DNA of 64,000 nt, from positions 525,419 through 589,418 of the forward strand of contig NZ_JAAIYO010000004.1 of NCBI RefSeq assembly GCF_014930455.1. The letters run 5' to 3'. The position numbers and the translations under genes were made by a program. Each line of letters begins with the position of its first letter. Position 1 is the stretch's first letter. Shown here piece by piece: positions 55,819-64,000 of this stretch. The DNA comes from Corallococcus soli (GTDB lineage: Bacteria > Myxococcota > Myxococcia > Myxococcales > Myxococcaceae). The notes beneath the pieces were generated by a model. It made no database searches. It had not been told where the DNA came from and worked only from the letters and a program-made list of their open reading frames with translations.

Positions 55819-56211
55819 ATGAAGCCCGTTCCCTTCGACCCCAAGCTGCACCATGGGCTGCTCGAGCTATGGCGCAAGCCATGGGACGAGACCATGACCC
55901 CGGATGCCCTTCCCCAGACGGGCTTCGTGGTCCCGGACAAGGCCGCGGGCTTCCTGTACCGGACGGACAGCTCGGTGGCGCTGATCGAAGGCATCATCGC
56001 CGCCCCCGGGCTGAGCAAGGAAGTCCGCAACGAGGCGGTCAACGCCATCGTCGCCGCGATTCGCGACGAGGCCCGGCGGCTGGGCTTCAAGCTGCTCCTG
56101 GGCTACTCGCAGCTGGACGTCATCATGGAGCGCGCCAAGCGCTTCGGCTTCATCCACGTGGGCCCGGGCTTCCACATGGTGGCCCTGGACCTGACGAAGC
56201 CGGATCCCTGA
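55819..56211 (+). CDS. Small GNAT-like protein, unrecognised
   Basis: 130 residues. The order GFLYRTDSSVALIEGIIAAP (beta-beta), a helix with EAVNAIVAAIRDEARRLGFK, then SQLDVIMERAKRFGFIHVG and a closing strand resembles the GNAT acetyltransferase fold, but the canonical acetyl-CoA loop Q/RxxGxG/A is not clear. Phage internal virion proteins of this fold are known. Coupled to the preceding hydrophobic-protein gene. Function uncertain. Confidence 0.55.
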   Translation: MKPVPFDPKLHHGLLELWRKPWDETMTPDALPQTGFVVPDKAAGFLYRTDSSVALIEGIIAAPGLSKEVRNEAVNAIVAAIRDEARRLGFKLLLGYSQLDVIMERAKRFGFIHVGPGFHMVALDLTKPDP

Positions 56212-56238
56212 AGCGCCGCTGAAGCGCTGGACGCACGA

Positions 56239-56276
56239 AGGGCCCGAAGGGAGGTTCGCTCCTCCTTCCGGGCCCT
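56239..56276. terminator. Strong bidirectional terminator hairpin
   Basis: AGGGCCCGAAGGGAGG pairs almost fully with CCTCCTTCCGGGCCCT around TTCGCT, between the convergent GNAT-like and cystathionine beta-synthase genes. T-tracts are weak on both sides, but the stem is long and GC-rich. Confidence 0.72.
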
Positions 56277-56312
56277 CGGTGTTTCAGGCGCCTGCCGCCG
56301 CGCGGTGCCTTC

Positions 56313-57680
56313 TCAGGCCGTGGTGCGGTGCAGGTAGTCGATGAGGTCGATCTTCGTGACGATGGCGATGACCTTCTCGCCGTCCTTCACCACGGCCACG
56401 TTGTCGCGCGCGAAGATTTCGCGCAGCCGGTCGATGCTGGCCTCGGCGGCCACGGCGCCCTGGAGCGGGGCGACGATGGGGTCGATGGTGTCCTGGAACT
56501 TCACCTTGTTGGCCACCAAGGCGTTGAGCAGGTCGTACTCGTGCACCATGCCCGCGGCGCGCCCGTCCTCGGACACCACCGGCATCTGGCTGATGCCGTG
56601 GCTGCGCATCGTCTCCACGACGTGGTCCACGCGGTCCCCGCGCTTCGCCGTCTTCAGCTCGCGAGGCTTCGCGCCGATGATGTCGCGCACGGTGCCGGCG
56701 CCCTTCTCCTGCATGAAGCCGTTGTCGCGCATCCACTCGTCGGAGTGGAACTTGGAGATGTAGCTGCTGCCGGAGTCGGGCAGGACGACGACGATGGTCT
56801 TGCCCTTGCCAATCTCCTTCGCCAGCTCCACCGCCACATGCACCGCGGCGCCGGAGGAGCCACCCGCGAAGATGCCCTCCTCGCGCGCGAGCCGGCGGGC
56901 CGCGTTGAAGCACTGACGGTCATCCACCTGGCGCACGTCGTCCACGACGGAGAAGTCCATCGCGCCGCAGAGCATGTCCTCGCCAATGCCCTCCACCTTG
57001 TAGACGTGCGGCTCGGTGAGCTTGCCCGTCTTGAAGTAGCCCTCGTAGACGGAGCCCTCCGGATCCACGCCCACGTTCTTCAGGCCGGGGATCTTCTCCT
57101 TCAGGAACTTGCCGGCGCCGCTCATCGTGCCGCCGGTGCCCAGGCCCGACACGAAGTAGTCGAACTTGCCCTCGGTCTGCTCGAGGATCTCCGGACCCGT
57201 GGTGTTGTAGTGCGCCTCGATGTTGTCCGGGTTGTGGTACTGGTTCAGCATGAACGCACCGGGCGTCTCGCGGTGCAGCCGCTTGGACGTCTCGTAGTAG
57301 CTGCGAGGGTCCTCGGCCGGCACGTTCGTCGGCGTCACGACGACCTGGGCGCCCATGGCCTTCAGGCGGTTGATCTTCTCCAGGGACATCTTGTCCGGCA
57401 TGGTGAAGATGCACTTGTAGCCCTTCACCGCCGCGGCCAGCGCCACGCCCATGCCGGTGTTGCCGGACGTGTTCTCCACGATGGTGCCGCCGGGCTTGAG
57501 CTTCCCCTCCCGTTCGGCCTTTTCGATGATGTAGAGCGCCATGCGGTCCTTGATGGACGCGCCGGGGTTCATGAACTCGCACTTCACGAGCACGGTGGCG
57601 TCGTTCGGACCGACCAGCTTGTTGAGCTTCACCAACGGCGTGTGGCCAATGGCGGTGAGGATGTTCTCTTGGATGTCCAT
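56313..57680 (-). CDS. Cystathionine beta-synthase
   Basis: 455 residues. PLP-dependent condensation of serine and homocysteine. PLP Lys in NPGASIKDRMALYII (~38-52), the phosphate loop GTGGTMSGAGKF (~181-192), NTSGNTGMGVALA (~69-81) and GGSSGAAVHVAVELA (~271-285). Two C-terminal CBS domains (~330-455) are present, as in full-length CBS enzymes, and distinguish it from cysteine synthase. It works with the gamma-lyase at 51034 in reverse transsulfuration. The 319-base gap upstream (57681-57999) is a divergent promoter region with no gene seen. Confidence 0.92.
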   Translation of the reverse strand: MDIQENILTAIGHTPLVKLNKLVGPNDATVLVKCEFMNPGASIKDRMALYIIEKAEREGKLKPGGTIVENTSGNTGMGVALAAAVKGYKCIFTMPDKMSLEKINRLKAMGAQVVVTPTNVPAEDPRSYYETSKRLHRETPGAFMLNQYHNPDNIEAHYNTTGPEILEQTEGKFDYFVSGLGTGGTMSGAGKFLKEKIPGLKNVGVDPEGSVYEGYFKTGKLTEPHVYKVEGIGEDMLCGAMDFSVVDDVRQVDDRQCFNAARRLAREEGIFAGGSSGAAVHVAVELAKEIGKGKTIVVVLPDSGSSYISKFHSDEWMRDNGFMQEKGAGTVRDIIGAKPRELKTAKRGDRVDHVVETMRSHGISQMPVVSEDGRAAGMVHEYDLLNALVANKVKFQDTIDPIVAPLQGAVAAEASIDRLREIFARDNVAVVKDGEKVIAIVTKIDLIDYLHRTTA

Positions 57681-57999
57681 CGTGCGTGGCTTCCCGAAAA
57701 GGGGGGTATCGGGGCCTTATACGTGCTCCGCCCCGTCTGGGGGAACATGCCCGAAGGCCCCAGGCTTCCTGACGCGGGAGGACGGAAGGCGTTGCGTCCT
57801 CGGCCTGCGGGGGGCAGGCATCCCACGGTTTCCCCTCATGGCTCCCGGGGCGGAAGGCGGGCCGGACGGGCGCTCGCGTCGCTTGGGCGACAGGTTGAAC
57901 GGTCGCCGGGCATGCGCTCCACGCGGACTTTGACCCGCCGCGCCGTGCCTCCGATACTCGCGGGCGATTTTCCTTCCCCCGCTGGAGCACCCGTCCGCC

Positions 58000-59040
58000 A
58001 TGGAACTTGAGGCCGCCCTTCGCGACCAGGTGGGACAGGCCATTGGCCGTCCCGTTCCCCACGCAGCCATCACGAAGCTCAAGGGCGAGGCGAGCAGCCG
58101 CTCCTACTACCGCGTCGGCGCGCCCCCGGAGAGCTGGGTGGTGATGGTGATGCCGCCGGACGCGACGAAGAAGAGCGACGAGGCCACCAAGGGCGAGCCC
58201 CCCAAGGAGCTGCCCTTCATCAACGTCCACCGCTACCTGGAAGGCCTGGGCGTGCGCGTGCCGCGCATCCTTCGCTACGACGAGCCCGCCGGCTTCATGG
58301 TGCTGGAGGACCTGAGCGACATCACCTTCGAGTCCGCGCTGGAGGGCGGCCGCCACAACCAGGCGCTCTACACGCGCGCGGTGGAGCTGCTGGCGCGCCT
58401 GCGCGTGCAGGCGGAGAAGAAGCGGGATCCGGAGTGCCTGGCCTTCACGCGCGCCTTCGACGAGGACCTCTACGACTGGGAGCTGCACCACTTCCGCGAG
58501 TGGGGCCTGGAGGCCTGGAGCGGCAAGCAGCCCACGGCCGCGGAGCGCGCGGAGCTGGACGCCACGTTCAAGGACATCGCGAAGCAGCTGGCGGCCGCGC
58601 CCAAGGGCTTCACGCACCGCGACTACCAGAGCCGCAACATCATGGTGAAGGAGGGCGAGCTGGTCGTCATCGACTTCCAGGACGCGCTCCAGGGCCCGCG
58701 CCAGTACGACCTGGTGGCGCTCCTGCGCGACAGCTACGTGGAGCTGGACCGCGGGTTCGTGGACACGATGTTGGACGTCTACATCGCCACGTTCGAGCAG
58801 GAGAGCGGGGAGAAGATCGACGCGAAGGAGTTCAAGGCGTTCTTCGACCTGCTCACCATCCAGCGCAAGCTGAAGGACGCGGGCCGCTTCGAATTCATCA
58901 ATCGCGTGAAAGGCAACCCGGGCTTCCTGGTGTCCATCCCCGCTTCCCTGCGCTACGTGAAGGACGCGTTCGCGCTCCGGCCGGAGCTGTCGAAGCTCCA
59001 GGCGCTGGTGGCGAAGTACGTGCCCGAGCTGGCGGCCTGA
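58000..59040 (+). CDS. amgK: AmgK-like aminosugar kinase (APH-fold phosphotransferase)
   Basis: 346 residues. Aminoglycoside-phosphotransferase fold: N-lobe strand RSYYRVGA, catalytic THRDYQSRNIMV (~205-216; Brenner-type H-x-D-x4-N) and metal-binding VVIDFQDALQGPRQYDLVALLRD (split around residues 222-244). The FQDA...GP..YDLVxLLRD pattern is characteristic of AmgK, which phosphorylates MurNAc/GlcNAc at C1 in cell-wall recycling. The nucleotidyltransferase gene starts 4 bases after its stop, the same order as amgK-murU in Pseudomonas. GGAG lies 14 bases before the ATG. Confidence 0.82.
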   Translation: MELEAALRDQVGQAIGRPVPHAAITKLKGEASSRSYYRVGAPPESWVVMVMPPDATKKSDEATKGEPPKELPFINVHRYLEGLGVRVPRILRYDEPAGFMVLEDLSDITFESALEGGRHNQALYTRAVELLARLRVQAEKKRDPECLAFTRAFDEDLYDWELHHFREWGLEAWSGKQPTAAERAELDATFKDIAKQLAAAPKGFTHRDYQSRNIMVKEGELVVIDFQDALQGPRQYDLVALLRDSYVELDRGFVDTMLDVYIATFEQESGEKIDAKEFKAFFDLLTIQRKLKDAGRFEFINRVKGNPGFLVSIPASLRYVKDAFALRPELSKLQALVAKYVPELAA

Positions 59041-59044
59041 GCGC

Positions 59045-60073
59045 ATGAAGGCCATGGTCCTCTGCGCGGGCCTGGGCACGCGCCTGCGCCCGCTCACCGA
59101 GCGCTGGCCCAAGCCGGCCATGCCGTTCCTCGGCCAGCCGCTGTTCCGCTACCACCTGGCGGTGCTGAAGGCCGCGGGCGTGACGGCGGTGGGCATCAAC
59201 ACGCACCACCTGCCGGACACGATGGCGGCGGTGGCCCGCAGGGAGTGCGAGCGCGCGGGGCTGTCCCTGCACGTCGTGCACGAGCCCGTCATCCAGGGCA
59301 CCGGCGGCGGCATCCGCGGCCTGCGCGACTTCCTCGCGGGCGAGGACTTCGTCGTGTTCAACGGCGACATCCTCTTCCCGGTGGACCTGCGGCCCGTGGT
59401 CGCGGCGCACCGGGAGTCCGGCGCCGTGGCGACCATGGTGCTGCTGCCCATGCCGGCGGGGGAGACGTACGCGGCGGTGGAGGCGGACGCGGGCGGGCAG
59501 GTGCGGAGAATCGCGGGGTACGGGCCGGGCGGTGACGGGCTCAAGCCCTGGCACTTCACCGGCGTGCACGTCATGTCCCCCAGCGTGTTCGACTTCATGA
59601 CGGCCGAGGGCCCCGAGGACATCAACCGCGAGGTCTACGTGCGGGTGATGCAGGCGGGGCTCCCGGTGCGCGGGCACGCGGTGGACGCGTACTGGTCCGA
59701 CCTGGGCATGCCGTCGCGCTACCTGGCCACCGTGCGGGACGTGCTCGAAGGGCGCGTGCCGCTGGCGGCGTTGGGAGCGGACTCACCGCTCGCGGGGCTG
59801 GAGGCGGACGGCGCCGGGGCGTGGGTGCACCCGGGGGCCCGCGTCGCGGGGACGGTGCGGGGCCCCGCCTACGTGGGCCCGGGCGCCGTCGTGGACGCGG
59901 GCGCCACCGTGGGGCCGGGCGTGTCCGTGGGCCCGGGGGCCTGGGTGGGGCAGGGCGCGAGGCTGGAGCGCTGCGCCGTGTTCGAGGAGACGCAGGTGGC
60001 GCCGGGCGAGACCCTCACCGAGGTGCTCGCGTGGGGCCCCCACCGGGTGCCTGCTTCGCTCGCGGGGCGCTGA
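59045..60073 (+). CDS. murU: MurU-like sugar-1-phosphate nucleotidyltransferase with left-handed beta-helix tail
   Basis: 342 residues. The N-terminal KAMVLCAGLGTRLRPLTERWPKP (around 2-24) is the nucleotidyltransferase signature, followed by VFNGDILFPVD and the later YWSDLGMP motif. Residues ~1-235 cover the catalytic domain; the remaining ~100 residues are hexapeptide-like (GARVAGTVRGPAYVGPGAVV), a left-handed beta-helix absent from Pseudomonas MurU (~220 residues) but present in mannose/glucose-1-phosphate enzymes. Coupling with the AmgK-like kinase favours conversion of MurNAc-1-P to UDP-MurNAc, bypassing de novo MurA/MurB. Mannose-1-P guanylyltransferase is the alternative. Confidence 0.75.
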   Translation: MKAMVLCAGLGTRLRPLTERWPKPAMPFLGQPLFRYHLAVLKAAGVTAVGINTHHLPDTMAAVARRECERAGLSLHVVHEPVIQGTGGGIRGLRDFLAGEDFVVFNGDILFPVDLRPVVAAHRESGAVATMVLLPMPAGETYAAVEADAGGQVRRIAGYGPGGDGLKPWHFTGVHVMSPSVFDFMTAEGPEDINREVYVRVMQAGLPVRGHAVDAYWSDLGMPSRYLATVRDVLEGRVPLAALGADSPLAGLEADGAGAWVHPGARVAGTVRGPAYVGPGAVVDAGATVGPGVSVGPGAWVGQGARLERCAVFEETQVAPGETLTEVLAWGPHRVPASLAGR

Positions 60074-60095
60074 GGCTTCAGGCTTCCGGCTGACG

Positions 60096-60127
60096 GGGCC
60101 CGTCCTCCTGTGGGAGGCCGGGCCCTT
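60096..60127. terminator. Intrinsic terminator between convergent genes
   Basis: GGGCCCG(T)CCTCC-TGTG-GGAGG(C)CGGGCCCTT forms an almost continuous 12-bp stem followed by TTGT. It lies between murU-like and PP2C gene ends. Confidence 0.75.
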
Positions 60128-60139
60128 GTCATGTGCGCG

Positions 60140-60904
<765 letters not shown>

Positions 60905-61046
60905 GCGTGGGGACTCTTCCGGAAGAGGCGTGAAAATCGGGCCGTGACGTTAACAAAGCGTTCCGAAAGGGGTCAAAAAGCTCTCGCTGATGATGCGCCC
61001 CCACCCTCCGGGTGTGGGCGGGCAGGGAGGCGGAGGCGGGGGCCCC

Positions 61047-61415
61047 TCAGGCGCCGGTCGGCTCCGCGGGCGCGAAGACCAGCCGGTCCCCCTCCTGGGT
61101 GCCGCTGGCCTGGAGGACGCCCGAGGGCAGCTCCAGGACCGAGCGGGCCCGCCGGTAGATGGCGGTGGCGCGCCAGGGGGGAAGCGCGGACAGTTGCTTG
61201 ACGATGCGCCCTTCCGCGTCCAGGAAGGCCACGTCGATGGGGATGCGCATGAAGAACGTGTGGATGGAGTCGCAGGGCTCGATGTGCATCCCGGCCCCCA
61301 TCGGCAGCGAGGCGCGGCCCATGAGGCCCTGGAAGCGCTGGACGAAGGACTCGGCCCGTTCGGCGCGGTCCGCGAGCAGCCGCTGCCGCGTTTCGTTGGT
61401 CACCCTCCAGTGCAT
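61047..61415 (-). CDS. DUF192-domain protein
   Basis: 122 residues. DUF192 blocks: the GLMGRASLPMGAGMHI segment (~30-45), IHTFFMRIPIDVAFLDAEGRIV (around 51-72) and ASGTQEGDRL (~103-112). The function is unknown; no signal peptide is visible here although some members are exported. It is divergent from trmL, the two starts being only 5-17 bases apart. Confidence 0.85.
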   Translation of the reverse strand: MHWRVTNETRQRLLADRAERAESFVQRFQGLMGRASLPMGAGMHIEPCDSIHTFFMRIPIDVAFLDAEGRIVKQLSALPPWRATAIYRRARSVLELPSGVLQASGTQEGDRLVFAPAEPTGA

Positions 61416-61432
61416 GCCCCGTGTTCTACCCC

Positions 61433-61936
61433 ATGCTTGAGCCCCTGGCGTCCCCCCTGCATCTGGTCCTGGTCTCCCCGCAGATTCCGCCGAACACCGG
61501 CAACGTGGCCCGCCTGTGCGCGGTGACGGGCTGCCGGCTCATCCTGGTGGAGCCCCTGGGTTTCTCCATCGACGACCGGAACCTCAAGCGGGCGGGGCTG
61601 GACTACTGGGACAAGGTCTTCCTGAAGCTGTACCCGACCTATGACGCCTACGTGGCGGAGTACCCGGCGGCCCGCCGCTGGCTGTTCTCCGCCCGGGCGG
61701 AGACGTCTCTCTACGCGGCCCGGTTCCAGGCGGGGGACCACCTGGTGTTCGGCTCGGAGGTGACGGGGCTCTTGCCGGAGGTGATGGCGGGGGGGACGGG
61801 GACGGCGGTGTCCATCCCCATGCTGCCGGAGCGCCGGAGCTTGAATCTTTCGACGTCGGTGGGGATTGGGGCCTACGAGGCCCTGCGGCAGGTGCAACTG
61901 GGGGCGGCGGGCGGGCAGGCACCGCCGTCGAATTGA
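61433..61936 (+). CDS. trmL: TrmL, tRNA (cytidine/uridine-34-2'-O)-methyltransferase
   Basis: 167 residues from the ATG at 61433 (a GTG at 61421 is an alternative). SPOUT-fold knot motifs: PPNTGNVARLCAVTGC (~17-32), LVFGSEVTGLLPEV (~105-118) and RRSLNLSTSVGIGAYEALRQ (~137-156). TrmL methylates the wobble base of tRNALeu isoacceptors. The length is normal. No ribosome site precedes either start, so the transcript may be leaderless, sharing a minimal divergent promoter with the DUF192 gene. Confidence 0.9.
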   Translation: MLEPLASPLHLVLVSPQIPPNTGNVARLCAVTGCRLILVEPLGFSIDDRNLKRAGLDYWDKVFLKLYPTYDAYVAEYPAARRWLFSARAETSLYAARFQAGDHLVFGSEVTGLLPEVMAGGTGTAVSIPMLPERRSLNLSTSVGIGAYEALRQVQLGAAGGQAPPSN

Positions 61937-61970
61937 GGGTCGGGCGGGAAGGGCTACACTCTGGAGCCGA

Positions 61971-64000
61971 ATGTCCGCCTCGCAGGTCGCCGAAGCGCTG
62001 TATGCCGCCCACAAGTCCCGAGCCACCGGCCGGCTGACGCTGCACGCCGGAGGGCGTGAGTCCGCGCTGTGGCTGCGCGAAGGCGACCTCGTGGGCGCGA
62101 GGCTGGGCTTTGGCTACCAGAGTCCGGCGCAGGCGCTGTTCCAGACGGGCCTGCTGGGCGTGGACGCGCTGGATGCGCTGTGGGCGCGGGGTGGGGCGGG
62201 GGCGCCGGACGAGGAGCTGCTGGAGGACAGCGGGCTGAAGCCGGCGGTGGTGCACGAGCAGCAGGTGCTCGCGCAGGTGCGGCGGCTGAGTGCGCTGGCG
62301 GAGCGCGCGGACTTCGAGGCGGAGGCGGTGGAAGCGGCGGGGGACTTCGCGCCGATCGCGGGCATGCGGGTGGTGCGCGCGGCGCTGGAGCCGACCCCGC
62401 GAGAGGCGGTGCCCGCGAGGGTGTACCGGTGCCCGGAGGTGGCCGCCTGCGAGCCGTGGCTGACGGATGCGTCCGAGCGGCGACTGCTGGAGACGCTGGG
62501 AGCGTTCCGGCAGCCGGAGGCGCTGACGGGGGCGCAGCAGGCGCTGCTGCGCGTGCTGGAGCGCGAGGGCCGCATCGAGGCCCTGTCGGTGGAGGACTGG
62601 GAGGAGCGCGAGCGGCTGCGTCGCGAGGAGGAGCTGCGCCAGGCCGAGGAGGAGGCCTGGATCATCGAGGAGGCCCGCCGGCGCGAGGAGGCAGCGCGGC
62701 TGGCGGAAGAGGCTCGGCTGGCGGAGCTCGCGCGCATCGAGGCGGCGCGGCTGGCGGAGCTCGCGCGCATCGAGGCGGAGCGACTGGCGGAGGAGGCCCG
62801 GCTGGCGGAGGAGGCCCGGCTGGCGGAGCTCGCGCGCATCGAGGCGGAGCGGCTGGCGGAGGAAGCGCGGCTTCGGGCGATTGAAGAGGCCCGGCTGGCG
62901 GAGGAGGCCCGGCTTCGGGCCATTGAAGAGGCCCGACTGGCGGAGGAGGCCCGGCTCGCGGAGGAAGCACGGCTGGCGGAGGAGGCCCGGCTTCGTGCGA
63001 TTGAGGAAGCACGGCTGGCGGAGGAGGCTCGGCTGGCGGAAGAGGCCCGGCTGGCGGAAGAGGCCCGGCTGGCTGAAGAGGCCCGGCTGGCTGAAGAGGC
63101 CCGCCTCGCGGAAGAGGCTCGCCTCGCCGAAGAGGCTCGCCTCGCGGAAGAGGCTCGACTGGCCGAAGAGGCCCGCCTCGCGGAAGAGGCCCGGCTCGCG
63201 GAGGAGGCTCGGCAGGCCGAAGAGGCTCGGCTGGCCGAAGAGGCTCGGCTGGCCGAAGAGGCTCGGCTCGCGGAAGAGGCTCGGCTGGCCGAAGAGGCTC
63301 GGCTGGCCGAAGAGGCTCGGCTGGCCGAAGAGGCTCGACTGGCCGAAGAGGCTCGCCTCGCGGAAGAGGCTCGCCTCGCCGAAGAGGCCCGCCTCGCGGA
63401 AGAGGCTCGACTGGCCGAAGAGGCTCGCCTCGCGGAAGAGGCCCGGCTGGCTGAAGAGGCTCGGCTGGCCGAAGAGGCTCGCTTGGCCGAAGAGGCTCGC
63501 CTTGCCGAAGAGGCTCGACTCGTCGAAGAGGCTCGGCTGGCGGAAGAGGCTCGGCTGGCGGAAGAGGCTCGGCTGGCGGAAGAGGCTCGCCTCGCGGAAG
63601 AAGCCTGGGCGCGGGCGACGGAGGAGGCCCGGCTCGCGGAAGAAGCTCGGCTTCGTGCTGAGAAAGAAGCACGAATCGCGGAGGAGATCCGTCTTGCTGA
63701 AGAGGCTCAGCTTCGTGAGGAGGAAGCTCGGCTTGCGGAGGAGGCCCGTCTTGAAGAAGAGGCGCGGCTGCGTGCAGAGGAAGAGGCGCGTCTAACAGAG
63801 GCCCGGCTCGCGGAGGAGGCTCGGCGCGCAGAAGAAGCCCGGCTCGCGGAAGAGGCCTGGCTCGCGGAGGAGATCCGGCTCGCGGAAGAGGCTCGACTCG
63901 CGGAAGAGGCTCGACTGGCGGAAGAGGCCCGTCTCGCTGAAGAGGCTCGGCTGGCCGAAGAGGCCCGGCTGGCCGAAGAGGCTCGACTCGCTGAAGAGGC
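61971..64000 (+). CDS. DUF4388-like N-terminus followed by a very long hexad-repeat helix (truncated at window edge)
   Basis: At least 676 residues from the ATG at 61971, open to the right edge. The start lies 34 bases after the trmL stop with a GGAG 8 bases upstream. Residues ~1-80 (VAEALYAAHKSRATGRLTLH, RESALWLREGDLVGARLGFG) resemble the DUF4388/PATAN-like domain of myxobacterial regulators. A helical linker (~80-230) leads to a charged repeat region from ~residue 236 onward built on R-L-A-E-E-A. The hexad period predicts a long single alpha-helix rather than a heptad coiled coil. No membrane segment seen so far. Function unknown; comparable large repeat proteins in myxobacteria act in motility or cytoskeletal complexes (inference). 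Confidence 0.8.
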   Translation, partial: MSASQVAEALYAAHKSRATGRLTLHAGGRESALWLREGDLVGARLGFGYQSPAQALFQTGLLGVDALDALWARGGAGAPDEELLEDSGLKPAVVHEQQVLAQVRRLSALAERADFEAEAVEAAGDFAPIAGMRVVRAALEPTPREAVPARVYRCPEVAACEPWLTDASERRLLETLGAFRQPEALTGAQQALLRVLEREGRIEALSVEDWEERERLRREEELRQAEEEAWIIEEARRREEAARLAEEARLAELARIEAARLAELARIEAERLAEEARLAEEARLAELARIEAERLAEEARLRAIEEARLAEEARLRAIEEARLAEEARLAEEARLAEEARLRAIEEARLAEEARLAEEARLAEEARLAEEARLAEEARLAEEARLAEEARLAEEARLAEEARLAEEARLAEEARQAEEARLAEEARLAEEARLAEEARLAEEARLAEEARLAEEARLAEEARLAEEARLAEEARLAEEARLAEEARLAEEARLAEEARLAEEARLAEEARLAEEARLVEEARLAEEARLAEEARLAEEARLAEEAWARATEEARLAEEARLRAEKEARIAEEIRLAEEAQLREEEARLAEEARLEEEARLRAEEEARLTEARLAEEARRAEEARLAEEAWLAEEIRLAEEARLAEEARLAEEARLAEEARLAEEARLAEEARLAEE
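62676..64000 (+). repeat. 18-bp tandem repeat encoding RLAEEA hexads
   Basis: Over 65 copies of an 18-base unit (consensus GAGGCTCGGCTGGCGGAA) run to the window edge. Units differ mainly by synonymous changes (CTGGCC, CTCGCG, CTGGCG) and occasional inserts such as LARIEAE or RAIEEA in the first third. The tract from 63043 to 63600 is nearly pure. Confidence 0.92.

Noticed and set aside
57717..58082. Minus-strand frame in the gap before the AmgK-like gene
   Set aside because: Arg/Pro/Gly-rich, overlaps the conserved start of the kinase and has no motif.
62662..63795. Long frames of PAEPL and KRLGWP type on both strands over the hexad repeat
   Set aside because: An 18-base repeat keeps all frames open; the frame continuous with the start at 61971 is the coding one.
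62676..64000. CRISPR-like repetitive array
   Set aside because: Units are contiguous 18-mers without spacers and encode protein.

Overview
The window is high-GC DNA whose gene content points to a myxobacterium (Myxococcota, Myxococcaceae-like; Corallococcus or Myxococcus are plausible). The evidence is a MYXO-CTERM-like sorting tail, thrombospondin-type-3 and Ig-repeat surface proteins, several FHA and PP2C signalling proteins, Lys/Ala/Pro-rich histone-like tails, and many GTG starts with 4-bp stop/start overlaps. No rRNA, tRNA, insertion sequence, CRISPR array or integrated phage was recognised.

Layout. 1-8.2 kb: the 3' part of a division and cell wall (dcw) cluster, all on the + strand and tightly coupled: murD (3' end only), ftsW, murG, murC, murB, ddl, ftsQ, ftsA. 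8.5-15.4 kb: one 2290-codon surface-protein gene lying between ftsA and ftsZ. It looks like an in-frame fusion of an Ig/TSP3 protein with a MYXO-CTERM-like tail to a complete OmpA-type beta-barrel protein that keeps its own signal-peptide-like segment. 15.8-17.0 kb: ftsZ. 17.0-20.5 kb: biotin carboxylase, a 70-residue biotin carrier and an enoyl-CoA hydratase (a leucine/acyl-CoA-type set), facing a response regulator with a Cro/C1-type helix-turn-helix. 20.6-26.4 kb: an FHA-FHA-membrane-TPR protein divergent from a rhomboid protease, then two unrecognised envelope proteins. 26.7-32.6 kb: a GT39-type glycosyltransferase overlapping an ABC exporter pair, an SPFH/SHOCT protein and an FHA protein. 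32.8-40.5 kb: an M3-like metallopeptidase lipoprotein divergent from epmA, plsC and inorganic pyrophosphatase; a YjbR-family protein with a histone H1-like tail; and the NAD-salvage pair nicotinate phosphoribosyltransferase and nicotinamidase-like hydrolase.

40.5-50.1 kb: glycerate kinase, a YkgJ-type cysteine-cluster protein, RlmI-like and RlmK-like rRNA methyltransferases, an FxsA protein, and an ECF sigma factor with a zinc-finger/FecR anti-sigma protein divergent from a cysteine-rich lipoprotein across an AT-rich palindrome. 50.2-57.7 kb: an enoyl-CoA hydratase, cystathionine gamma-lyase and cystathionine beta-synthase (reverse transsulfuration), a metallophosphoesterase lipoprotein, a MaoC dehydratase and three small unrecognised proteins. 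58.0-64 kb: an AmgK-like sugar kinase and a MurU-like nucleotidyltransferase (peptidoglycan sugar recycling), a PP2C phosphatase, a DUF192 protein, TrmL, and the start of a very large gene made mostly of an 18-bp tandem repeat encoding a charged helix that runs off the right edge.

The window is mainly housekeeping and envelope biology. Peptidoglycan synthesis at the left and a candidate peptidoglycan-recycling pair at the right bracket surface proteins and Ser/Thr-phosphorylation readers and erasers. The most unusual items are the fused 2290-residue surface protein inside the dcw cluster, the paired histone-like tails at 36.9-37.5 kb, the sigma/FecR/lipoprotein locus, and the hexad-repeat protein at the right edge. 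Functions are read from motifs by eye; no database search was possible.
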